Shown here one piece after another: positions 1 to 4,890 of a stretch of 7,848 bases of DNA. Location of the stretch: contig DNVQ01000035.1 of the NCBI GenBank assembly GCA_003507475.1, positions 1 to 7,848 of the forward strand, given 5' to 3'. Both the position numbers and the translations under genes were made by a program. How positions within the stretch are numbered: the first letter of the stretch is position 1; every line of letters begins with the position of its first letter. This DNA is from Candidatus Moraniibacteriota bacterium (GTDB lineage: Bacteria; Patescibacteriota; Minisyncoccia; Moranbacterales; UBA9337). Below the pieces are notes generated by a model that ran no database searches, was not told the origin of the DNA, and worked only from the letters and a program-made list of their open reading frames with translations.

Positions 1-540
1 ATCTTCATATTCATCCTTGGGTGCCCCGCCTTTTTTATTCCACTTCTCTACCTCCTCATTAAATTCATCCACCCTTCTTTCATAATCCCTTACATTCTTC
101 TGGTAAGCTAATAGTTCATTTTGATATTCAAGTTCCAATTTATCATACTCCTTGGAAATACCACCTTTAATTTCCTCCAGCTTATCCAGCTGGGAATCCA
201 GCTTATTTTTTTCAATTGCCTGTTCCTGTCTCTCATCAAAAATAAAATTTATCTTAAACTCCGCTCCTTCTTTGAACTCTAAGACATTTTTATTCAATTC
301 TTTTTCCCAAACACCCTCCGCTTCTTTTACTGATTTCAATATAAATTCATTTGAAACACCAAAGCGAGGATCAATATTTCCCAGAGAATAATACAATGTA
401 TCATCGCACACAGTCATCAAATTGGCTGACTTCAGGGCTACCTTGGCACCATTTTTAAGCTCAGTTAAGTTTCCCATTATAAGCACGGCTCCGCAAAAAA
501 TGAGGACAATTAACAATAATATTTTTTGATAAGTTTTCAT
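1..540 (-). CDS. matrixin-like secreted zinc metalloprotease, N-terminal part (truncated by window)
   Basis: The frame is open from the ATG at 540 to the window edge, giving 180 residues; the C-terminus lies outside. Residues 1-6 (MKTYQK) are a basic start, followed by a hydrophobic segment at about 7-22, a signal peptide or membrane anchor. Residues 45-105 carry the block CDDTLYYSLGNIDPRFG, then a helix ending in an EGVWEKELNK motif and INFIFDERQ. From my knowledge of the family, this block followed by a long coiled coil (about 106-172) and a WNKKGGAPK motif is typical of the Parcubacterial proteins annotated as matrixin-family metalloproteases, which end in a HExxH-type zinc site. That site is not in the window, so catalysis is inferred. 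No clear Shine-Dalgarno precedes the ATG and I found no convincing promoter. It likely acts at the cell surface. Alternative: a non-catalytic homologue. Confidence 0.72.
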   Translation of the reverse strand, partial: MKTYQKILLLIVLIFCGAVLIMGNLTELKNGAKVALKSANLMTVCDDTLYYSLGNIDPRFGVSNEFILKSVKEAEGVWEKELNKNVLEFKEGAEFKINFIFDERQEQAIEKNKLDSQLDKLEEIKGGISKEYDKLELEYQNELLAYQKNVRDYERRVDEFNEEVEKWNKKGGAPKDEYED

Positions 541-614
541 AGTTATAATCACTAGAGCAATAAAACATTAAAGCATAAAAACAATTTAATATATCAATAA
601 TACACCCACGCACC

Positions 615-642
615 AGCCATCGGTCATTAGTCAACAGTCATC
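615..642. repeat. degenerate 7-bp tandem repeat
   Basis: Four consecutive heptamers can be read: AGCCATC, GGTCATT, AGTCAAC, AGTCATC. The same kind of unit recurs at 1579-1606. They look like members of one short-period spacer family rather than parts of genes. Confidence 0.55.
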
Positions 643-661
643 TAAATACATCGATATTCAC

Positions 662-701
662 ATATTAATATTTTAACATACTAACATGTGTCATGTAACA
701 T
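662..701. repeat. degenerate 8-bp tandem repeat
   Basis: Five octamers can be read in register: ATATTAAT, ATTTTAAC, ATACTAAC, ATGTGTCA, TGTAACAT. The first three share the pattern AT-N-N-TAA-Y. A similar 8-bp periodic stretch lies in the leader of the M23 gene (4374-4397). Confidence 0.5.
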
Positions 702-856
702 ATATCACAGAACACGAAGCATTAATCATTAAATCAACCCTAAATTCCTAGATTCCCAAGTTCTTAAATTCTCACTTTACAAACTTTAGGAACTTTATTC
801 ACCCTATTAAATTTTTTAAACTATTTAACAGGGTAAACTTTAAAAACTTATATAAT

Positions 857-885
857 TTGGAATTTAATTTTTTCCATGCTAAAAT
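857..885 (+). promoter_or_regulatory. sigma70-type promoter with extended -10, probably for the 1125 gene
   Basis: The -35 is TTGGAA (857-862), the spacer is 17 nt, and the -10 is TAAAAT (880-885) preceded by TGC, an extended -10. A second, perfect TATAAT lies at 851-856 but has no matching -35. Start of transcription would be near 892, about 230 nt upstream of the ATG at 1125. The downstream A/T-rich run (905-928) resembles the stretch just before the start codon of the 1985 gene, which hints that the promoter once sat close to a coding start and was separated from it by repeat DNA. Inference from sequence only. Confidence 0.5.
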
Positions 886-980
886 TATTTCTGTTAGTTT
901 ACAAATAAATTTTAAAAATAAAAAAACTTAATCATTTGAATAATAATTCAAGGTGCTATTTTTAGATCAATGCTCCATTC

Positions 981-1079
981 TTGTCATCCCAGAAAATAGA
1001 ATTTCTTGGCGAATTTATGAGCCCTAGAAATTCATTTAACACTGTCATTCGCGAATGACGTGTTTTATGTGGGATCTCA
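981..1079. repeat. palindromic repeat element, copy 1 (with inner insertion)
   Basis: This stretch aligns with 1635-1704: the first 32 positions match at 26, and both end in GGATCTCA. The ends are complementary (ATCCCA at 986-991, TGGGAT at 1070-1075), and an inner pair GAATTTCT/AGAAATTC forms a perfect 8-bp stem. It is 29 nt longer than the other copy; the extra length is accounted for by a separate palindrome at 1038-1064. The element sits in the presumed 5' leader of the coiled-coil gene. Confidence 0.6.
1038..1064. repeat. short perfect palindrome nested in the repeat element
   Basis: GTCATTCGCGAATGAC (1044-1059) is a perfect 16-nt palindrome, extended by AACAC/GTGTT with one bulged T. 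With its 3' flank (1044-1068) it matches 5435-5459 at 21 of 25 positions, and two of the four differences (positions 5 and 12) compensate each other and preserve the stem. It is thus one copy of a small dispersed hairpin family. Confidence 0.6.
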
Positions 1080-1124
1080 AATTATAGAATTATTTCAAAT
1101 TCAAATGCCTAAGTTAGACACAAA

Positions 1125-1460
1125 ATGAAAGACATCCAAGAAGTTTTTGATGAAATTCAAAAATTAAAAAAAGAAAAAAGAGATATTAGTCGAGAATATA
1201 AATACTTGCTTGATAATAATGGTAGTTACCAAGAAATAACCGGGGAAATTAAAAAACTTAGAGATCAAAAAAAGAAAATAGAAGAAGCCAATAAATCTCC
1301 TCGCCTTGATGACTTAAAGAGTGAAATTGATGCTTTAAATGAAATGGCTTCTGATATTGCCATCAGTCAATTGATGAATGGTCAAAGCATCCATATCAAA
1401 GACGAGTATGAGATAGAATACGAGCCTGTTTATAAAGTTACTTTCAAGAAAATAAAATAA
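1125..1460 (+). CDS. small coiled-coil protein of unknown function
   Basis: The product has 111 residues. Residues 1-78 are strongly helical and charged, rich in Lys and Glu with spaced Leu/Ile (coiled coil broken near 31-35 and 57-60). The last 30 residues (about 86-110) look like short beta strands, IKDEYEIEYEPVYKVTFKK. There is no signal peptide or membrane segment, so it is probably cytosolic. Small proteins of this build (helical N-part, then a short beta tail ending in a VTFKK-like motif) occur in CPR genomes as hypothetical proteins; no function is known to me. The start has no Shine-Dalgarno; a 7-codon open frame at 1105-1128 ends in an ATGA overlap with this start. Two hairpins follow the stop, so the gene is probably transcribed alone. 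Confidence 0.75.
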   Translation: MKDIQEVFDEIQKLKKEKRDISREYKYLLDNNGSYQEITGEIKKLRDQKKKIEEANKSPRLDDLKSEIDALNEMASDIAISQLMNGQSIHIKDEYEIEYEPVYKVTFKKIK

Positions 1461-1462
1461 AT

Positions 1463-1501
1463 CCTTACCCCCTCTCCCTCTGGGAGAGGATTGGGGTGAG
1501 G
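1463..1501. repeat. GC-rich hairpin just after the coiled-coil gene
   Basis: Outer arms CCTTACCCC (1463-1471) and GGGGTGAGG (1493-1501) pair with one G-T wobble, and the inner CTCTCCC/GGGAGAG pairs around a TCT loop. It is unusually C/G-rich for this window and lacks a T-run, so it is not a standard terminator by itself. Sequences of this kind occur as REP-like extragenic palindromes in many bacteria (from memory). It could protect the mRNA 3' end. Confidence 0.6.
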
Positions 1502-1516
1502 GAAAAAGATCACAAC

Positions 1517-1548
1517 AAACCGACGCAAAAAATCCGTTGGTTTTTTTT
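1517..1548 (+). terminator. intrinsic terminator for the coiled-coil gene
   Basis: Stem arms AAACCGACG (1517-1525) and CGTTGGTTT (1535-1543) pair over 9 bp with one G-U, loop of 9 nt, followed by an uninterrupted run of T (1541-1548). This is a strong Rho-independent terminator on the plus strand. Confidence 0.85.
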
Positions 1549-1578
1549 ATTTAAAATAAAAGCATGCATAATAAAAAT

Positions 1579-1606
1579 GTCATCAGTCATCGGTCAAAAG
1601 TCATCA
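1579..1606. repeat. 7-bp tandem repeat
   Basis: Four in-register heptamers: GTCATCA, GTCATCG, GTCAAAA, GTCATCA. First and last are identical. This is the clearest copy of the GTCATC-type heptamers also present at 615-642. Confidence 0.65.
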
Positions 1607-1634
1607 TAAATATTTTTGGTTTATACCATCAATC

Positions 1635-1704
1635 TTGTAATCCTGAAAAATAAAATTTCTTAGCGAGGCGACGAGCGATAGAAGTTTATTTATTCAGGAT
1701 CTCA
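1635..1704. repeat. palindromic repeat element, copy 2 (uninterrupted)
   Basis: The arms ATCCTGAA (1640-1647) and TTCAGGAT (1693-1700) are perfectly complementary and the stem continues imperfectly through TTCT/AGAA around a GC-rich centre GCGAGGCGACGAGCG. It matches copy 1 (981-1079) at its left arm and right end. The 12-mer TTAGCGAGGCGA (1660-1671) also occurs at 4697-4708. Confidence 0.6.
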
Positions 1705-1719
1705 TGATTTAATTACGAG

Positions 1720-1740
1720 ATTCTGAATCAAGTTCAGAAT
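1720..1740. repeat. perfect 8-bp inverted repeat
   Basis: ATTCTGAA and TTCAGAAT flank a 5-nt loop TCAAG. It follows directly on palindromic copy 2 and may be part of the same composite. It has no T-run. Confidence 0.55.
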
Positions 1741-1786
1741 GACAAAATTGGTAAGTCCTTACATTCAACATGAGGCAGAAAGTATG

Positions 1787-1821
1787 TACGTAAACATTTA
1801 CTTACATATGTACGTAAATTT
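1787..1821. repeat. 35-nt dispersed repeat, copy 1
   Basis: This 35-nt stretch is identical to 4552-4586. Within it, 1796-1819 is a 24-nt palindrome (ATTTAC...GTAAAT, centre ACATATGT) with a single mismatched pair, and TACGTAAA occurs at both ends as a direct repeat. Confidence 0.8.
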
Positions 1822-1840
1822 ATTTCCCCTTTAAATTACT

Positions 1841-1908
1841 AATCATAAAAATAATATTTTTAATTATTCATTCTTAATTATTAATTTCTTAAATTCTCAA
1901 CTCGTTAA
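1841..1908. repeat. dispersed AT tract, copy 1
   Basis: About 90% identical over its length to 4804-4872, with one 1-nt indel. Both copies end in CAACTCGTTAA. It lies 19 nt after the 35-nt repeat and just before the promoter of the 1985 gene. Confidence 0.65.
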
Positions 1909-1923
1909 CCAAATAATAAATAA

Positions 1924-1952
1924 TTAACATTTACAGAATTATTTGCTATACT
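1924..1952 (+). promoter_or_regulatory. extended -10 promoter of the 1985 gene
   Basis: The -35 is TTAACA (1924-1929), spacer 17 nt, -10 TATACT (1947-1952) preceded by TGC (extended -10). Transcription would start near 1959. Since a possible upstream TTG start at 1943 overlaps the -10, this promoter settles the start at the ATG at 1985. Confidence 0.7.
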
Positions 1953-1984
1953 ACATTTATATAAAAAGCTTTAAAAATAAAAAA

Positions 1985-2812
1985 ATGATAAATAAAAAAA
2001 TATCAACCATAGCAGGCAGTTTAATAATCGTTGCTATTGTAGCAGCTCTAGGTTTTTCTTTCCTAGGTTTAAACAAAAAAGAAGAAATGCAAAATCAAAA
2101 TAATGTTGTTCTGGATAATTCGGATTTGGGAAATAAAAAAGAAGTAAAGCAAGAAAATAAAAACAAAGAAATAGAAGTCAATCAAAATAATCAAACTAAA
2201 GAAATAAATGAGAACATAAATTCTCAGACCAATACAAATCAATCAGTCCAAGCACAGCCCATTATTGAAAGTAGAATTGTAGGAGATGGCTGCTATGAAA
2301 TAAAGGATGGTCATATTGATGAATATAATTTAAGAAAAGATTTTAATCTAGACCCTGCAGATATAACGATAAGATATGAAAATAAGCAATTCGGAGTTTC
2401 TTTTGATATTCCCTATAATAAAAAATGGGGAAATAAAGATTGCATAGTTTTGCCTTACGTGCATTGGCAGAGAATTGATGTAGATACAAAATATCTAAAT
2501 ATTAATTTCGGTATATTTAGAGCATGGACTGGAGGTGCGTATCATTTTAATACCAGTAAAAAAAGAAATGCTGAAGATATAATCAAAGAACAAAGTAACA
2601 ACGGATCTCCTAATCCAAGTCCTAGAACAAAAATGATTGGAAAACATCAAGTTGTGATATATGAAAGTTATGGTATGGGAACAAAGACGATTTACGAAGT
2701 TTTGGGAGATAAAAATAATTATGAATTTAAGCAATCTTGGATTAAAGATAGAAAAAGTGATTCGGAATCGGATAGCATGGAAAAAATAATTGAAACACTC
2801 GAGATTAAATAA
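1985..2812 (+). CDS. membrane-anchored protein of unknown function
   Basis: The product has 275 residues. A transmembrane anchor spans about 6-28 (GSLIIVAIVAALGF). Residues 31-95 form a low-complexity Asn/Gln/Lys/Glu linker. The rest, about 96-275, is a globular domain with two Cys (103, 153), a YENKQFGVSFDIP segment (131-142) and a closing helix MEKIIETLEIK. That pattern (a strand Y-x-N-x-x-F-G-x-S-F-x-I-P near the start, short helix with x-x-x-L-x-I at the end) is reminiscent of PsbP/DUF1795-like domains common in CPR extracytoplasmic proteins; this is only a resemblance. The domain should lie outside the membrane. No Shine-Dalgarno precedes the ATG, which follows an A/T-rich leader of about 26 nt. 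An alternative TTG start at 1943 would overlap the promoter and is rejected. Confidence 0.8.
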   Translation: MINKKISTIAGSLIIVAIVAALGFSFLGLNKKEEMQNQNNVVLDNSDLGNKKEVKQENKNKEIEVNQNNQTKEINENINSQTNTNQSVQAQPIIESRIVGDGCYEIKDGHIDEYNLRKDFNLDPADITIRYENKQFGVSFDIPYNKKWGNKDCIVLPYVHWQRIDVDTKYLNINFGIFRAWTGGAYHFNTSKKRNAEDIIKEQSNNGSPNPSPRTKMIGKHQVVIYESYGMGTKTIYEVLGDKNNYEFKQSWIKDRKSDSESDSMEKIIETLEIK

Positions 2813-2847
2813 TGGATATTTGAGATTACTTCATTATTATAAAACAA

Positions 2848-2878
2848 AGGGGTGGAGAATTATCTCCGCCCCTCTTTT
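2848..2878. terminator. bidirectional terminator between convergent genes
   Basis: Arms AGGGGTGGAGA (2848-2858) and TCTCCGCCCCT (2863-2873) form an 11-bp stem with one G-U wobble and an ATTA loop. The plus strand continues with CTTTT, the minus strand with TTTGTTTTAT, so it can end transcripts of both the 1985 gene and the M23 gene. Confidence 0.82.
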
Positions 2879-2902
2879 CATAAATCAAGTTTGATTTATG
2901 AA
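2877..2902 (-). repeat. second hairpin, perfect 12-bp stem after the M23 stop
   Basis: TTCATAAATCAA and TTGATTTATGAA are perfectly complementary with a GT centre. It lies between the M23 stop codon (2914-2916) and the GC-rich terminator, so M23 transcripts carry two hairpins in tandem. Its AT-rich stem has no T-run of its own. Confidence 0.6.
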
Positions 2903-2913
2903 TATTGTTCGTT

Positions 2914-4323
2914 TTATTGGTCGTTCAGATTAATAAACGCGCCTGGTTCATATCGATGAGGAGCAAAGTTACTTCCCATAGAATAGGCTGTACCAACTCC
3001 CTTAACTAGATAGGAATCACATGGGTAGTTTGTTGATTCTGGACAAACTCCCTCATTTGCTGGTGTTTTATACCATATTCCTTCAGTATAACCAGCTTCA
3101 TCTTTGAGTTCAAAATGAAGATGATTTGTTGTCCAGCTTTCTTGATCAACTCCATACGCTCCCGCTACTCCCAACTGATCACCCATTCGAACAACTTGTC
3201 CGACTTGGAGATTTTGAATGCTTGCTTTGGAAAGATGTCCGTATAAGGAATAGATTATGGTTGGATTTGTTTCTGTATCGCAAGAAGTAGTTACTATTGA
3301 TCCAGTAGTATCAAACCCATCCCTGCTTTCATGACGGATAACCACCACTGGTCCCCAGCCATGATCATCATTATCACACCAACCATAGGAATAGTTTTGA
3401 TCATTCATTACCTCCACAATAATTCCGTTGGCAATTGCATAAACGGGTTCGCCAGCCGCATTACCATCGCCATTGCCGGAGTCCATCACATAATCTTGCC
3501 CAAGATGACCGTCTTCTGCACTATGCTCTCCAACTCCAGGACCATGCCATCCATCCCCAATAGGATTGAATTTATTTTGTAATGGATCAGTAACGCCTTG
3601 AGCAAGTACAGGAAACACAAAATCATCAGCTTTCAAATAAAACACCGCCACCACATTCTTAGCCTCATCCATCGTAACTTCTATCGAACCATCGACATCC
3701 GCCATGGCTAAACCATTAATTTCCCAGTAACTGAATTCATATCCTTCATTTGGATCAGCATCCAAAGTTACTTGGGTGTTTATTGGGAAAGATTTCTCGC
3801 AAATATCATACCCATCAATCCCGCAGTAAATATTTTCTCCCACTGGATAATCAGAAACTCCCCCACCCAATTCAGGACTGCAGGTGATTTGAAGATTAAC
3901 AGTCGAACCTTCCCCCAGATAATGATAATCGGAATCATAATTTCCGATTACTGAAGTGCTTGAGCAAATATTCAAACTGCCTCCCGTCCAACCATAAGCT
4001 AAAGGAGGACAGGAACTATCCTTCATACTGGGAGAAACAAATTGCATTGAACAGTCTTCTCCATAACAATCGTAATTATAAAAATAGTTTAAAATTAAAT
4101 CGTGATATTCCAGATTAAAAAAGACATATGTGTAAGTTGTGAGGAAAGACGGAGGACAATAAGTAGATAGATTTTTTGAATAAACCATGGATTTGTAATC
4201 CACTCCGTTAAAAGTGCACGGCAAAGGAGTATCTGGAGAAAGCTGACAAGTATCGTAAGCCAAAACACTTGAAGAAAAACCAAAAAAACTCAAAAACAAA
4301 GTTACTAGAAATAATCTTTTCAT
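2914..4323 (-). CDS. secreted M23-family metallopeptidase with InlB-like repeat
   Basis: The product has 469 residues from the ATG at 4323, chosen because AGGAG (4331-4335) lies 7 nt upstream; a TTG at 4329 would be only 1 nt from it. Residues 1-22 are a signal peptide with cleavage expected at VLA|YD. Residues about 23-147 are Cys-rich and unrecognised. Residues about 148-230 resemble a divergent InlB B-repeat (EGYEFSYWEING, then VAVFYL). The M23 (LytM/lysostaphin-type) domain covers about 235-410: HLGQD (H273, D277), YGHLS (H363), VGQVVRMGDQLG, and HLH (H401, H403), so all zinc and catalytic positions are present. The family cuts peptide cross-links in peptidoglycan; a role in remodelling its own wall or attacking a host or prey wall is inferred. 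Fourteen Cys in the mature protein suggest disulfides outside the cell. It is monocistronic, with a promoter that has a G8 tract in the spacer. Confidence 0.9.
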   Translation of the reverse strand: MKRLFLVTLFLSFFGFSSSVLAYDTCQLSPDTPLPCTFNGVDYKSMVYSKNLSTYCPPSFLTTYTYVFFNLEYHDLILNYFYNYDCYGEDCSMQFVSPSMKDSSCPPLAYGWTGGSLNICSSTSVIGNYDSDYHYLGEGSTVNLQITCSPELGGGVSDYPVGENIYCGIDGYDICEKSFPINTQVTLDADPNEGYEFSYWEINGLAMADVDGSIEVTMDEAKNVVAVFYLKADDFVFPVLAQGVTDPLQNKFNPIGDGWHGPGVGEHSAEDGHLGQDYVMDSGNGDGNAAGEPVYAIANGIIVEVMNDQNYSYGWCDNDDHGWGPVVVIRHESRDGFDTTGSIVTTSCDTETNPTIIYSLYGHLSKASIQNLQVGQVVRMGDQLGVAGAYGVDQESWTTNHLHFELKDEAGYTEGIWYKTPANEGVCPESTNYPCDSYLVKGVGTAYSMGSNFAPHRYEPGAFINLNDQ

Positions 4324-4440
4324 GGTCAATCTCCTCTTTTGATTTTTGATTTGATTCTGAAAGATGTTTAAATGCTAATATGCTAACATGTTAATATGTT
4401 TCTCACCTCCTTTTTAAATTTTTAAAGAACTTGGATTTAG
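4324..4440 (-). promoter_or_regulatory. 5' leader of the M23 gene with two Shine-Dalgarno-like sites
   Basis: From the likely start of transcription (near 4434) to the ATG is about 110 nt. The minus strand holds AAGGAGGTGA (4403-4412), fully complementary to the 16S rRNA 3' end, about 80 nt upstream of the M23 start, and then AGGAG (4331-4335) properly placed for it. Between them lie 8-bp repeats (4374-4397) and a doubled TTTTGAT (plus strand, 4337-4350). Downstream of the strong site is a 4-codon frame MLAY-stop (4375-4389), but its spacing of about 16 nt is long. Confidence 0.5.
4374..4397. repeat. 8-bp tandem repeat in the M23 leader
   Basis: Three octamers in register: GCTAATAT, GCTAACAT, GTTAATAT. 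Related to the 8-bp stretch at 662-701. Confidence 0.6.
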
Positions 4441-4468
4441 CTTATAGGGGGGGGCAGTGGGTTGTCAA
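4441..4468 (-). promoter_or_regulatory. M23 promoter with a homopolymer G8/C8 tract in its spacer
   Basis: On the minus strand: a perfect -35 TTGACA (4463-4468), a 16-nt spacer (4447-4462), and -10 TATAAG (4441-4446, 5 of 6). Eight of the 16 spacer bases are an uninterrupted C run (G on the plus strand, 4447-4454), the longest G/C homopolymer in an AT-rich window. Addition of one base would give the optimal 17-nt spacer. This arrangement is known from phase-variable promoters such as porA and opc of Neisseria meningitidis; phase variation here is an inference. Confidence 0.75.
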
Positions 4469-4480
4469 GAAAAATAATTT

Positions 4481-4521
4481 AAAAAAGTAACGTGAGAATA
4501 CGGCCGTATTCTCGCGTTACT
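4481..4521 (-). terminator. 36-nt near-perfect palindrome followed by a T-run on the minus strand
   Basis: 4486-4521 is a 36-nt palindrome, AGTAACG...CGTTACT with centre CGGCCG, having a single mismatched pair (G-U in one strand). Read on the minus strand it runs straight into TTTTT (4485-4481), the form of an intrinsic terminator. It would stop read-through from the PEGA-DUF4446 operon 13 nt before the M23 -35 box, leaving M23 expression to its own promoter. It could also be an operator. Confidence 0.65.
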
Positions 4522-4551
4522 AAAAAATAATCATCAGAAGCTGATATCACT

Positions 4552-4586
4552 TACGTAAACATTTACTTACATATGTACGTAAATTT
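4552..4586. repeat. 35-nt dispersed repeat, copy 2
   Basis: Identical to 1787-1821, in the same orientation, nearly 2.8 kb away. It includes the 24-nt palindrome (4561-4584). It sits in a spacer downstream of a gene in this case, whereas copy 1 lies upstream of one. Confidence 0.8.
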
Positions 4587-4803
4587 TTTAAATCACAAAA
4601 TCAATCCAACAACGATGTGCCTAAATCATTTATTTAGATTTCTCCACTTCTAAATTTTTGAGTGCAAAAATTTATTCAGCCCACTCCGCAGTAGCTTTAG
4701 CGAGGCGAGTCGAAATGACAAACCAGCTACTAACTCAGGATAATCCAATCTTGTCATCTCGACCTTGTGGAGAGATCTTAACCAACAACAAGCTTAAGCT
4801 ATT

Positions 4804-4872
4804 AATCATTAAAATAATATTCTTAATTATTCTTTCTTAATTATTAATTATTTTAAATTCCCAACTCGTTAA
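4804..4872. repeat. dispersed AT tract, copy 2
   Basis: About 90% identical to 1841-1908 and in the same orientation. Here it lies 217 nt after the 35-nt repeat, against 19 nt at the other locus. Confidence 0.65.
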
Positions 4873-4890
4873 TCCGTTAACTCGTTAATT
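4867..4890. repeat. 8-bp tandem repeat
   Basis: Three octamers in register: CGTTAATC, CGTTAACT, CGTTAATT. The first overlaps the end of the AT tract, whose other copy has only one such unit, so the array differs in copy number between the two loci. Confidence 0.6.

Larger units (their letters stand above)
541..1124. other. non-coding spacer with repeats and a promoter
   Basis: No plausible gene is seen in this 584-nt gap between divergent genes. It holds 7-bp periodic DNA (615-642), 8-bp periodic DNA (662-701), a small inverted repeat ACCCT/AGGGT (801-805 with 830-834), a plus-strand promoter (857-885), and a palindromic repeat element (981-1079). The AT-rich part at 715-775 resembles, loosely, the AT tracts found at 1841 and 4804. 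Confidence 0.7.
1549..1923. other. non-coding spacer rich in repeats
   Basis: No gene is seen. The stretch holds 7-bp periodic DNA (1579-1606), palindromic repeat copy 2 (1635-1704), a perfect inverted repeat (1720-1740), the first copy of a 35-nt dispersed repeat (1787-1821) and an AT tract (1841-1908) repeated at 4804-4872. Confidence 0.7.

Noticed and set aside
152..391. 79-codon plus-strand open frame
   Set aside because: It is antisense to the matrixin-like gene, has biased Ser/Phe composition and no family features.
541..1124. CRISPR array or tRNA in the long spacers
   Set aside because: The repeats are short, degenerate and lack unique spacers of even length; no cloverleaf with a CCA-end or T-loop motif was seen.
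1943..1984. Upstream TTG start giving 14 more residues to the 1985 protein
   Set aside because: It overlaps the -10 box, so the transcript would begin after it; the membrane segment also follows naturally from the ATG at 1985.
2495..2734. 79-codon minus-strand open frame within the 1985 gene
   Set aside because: It is the reverse of a well-supported coding frame and shows no start signal or family motif.
3331..3954. Two plus-strand open frames (3331-3582, 3772-3954) opposite the M23 gene
   Set aside because: Both mirror the M23 coding strand, whose zinc motifs make that frame certain.
4095..4283. 62-codon minus-strand frame inside M23 in another register
   Set aside because: It overlaps the M23 N-terminal coding frame, which has a signal peptide and a proper ribosome site.
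4324..4329. TTG start two codons before the M23 ATG
   Set aside because: The AGGAG would be 1 nt from it, against 7 nt for the ATG.
4375..4440. Riboswitch or attenuator in the M23 leader (with MLAY mini-frame)
   Set aside because: No known riboswitch core, no terminator/antiterminator pair, and the spacing from the ribosome site to the mini-frame is too long.
4658..4840. 60-codon plus-strand open frame
   Set aside because: It translates repeat DNA (the GTCATCTCGACC element and AT tract), and has no ribosome site; such frames arise in repeats by chance.
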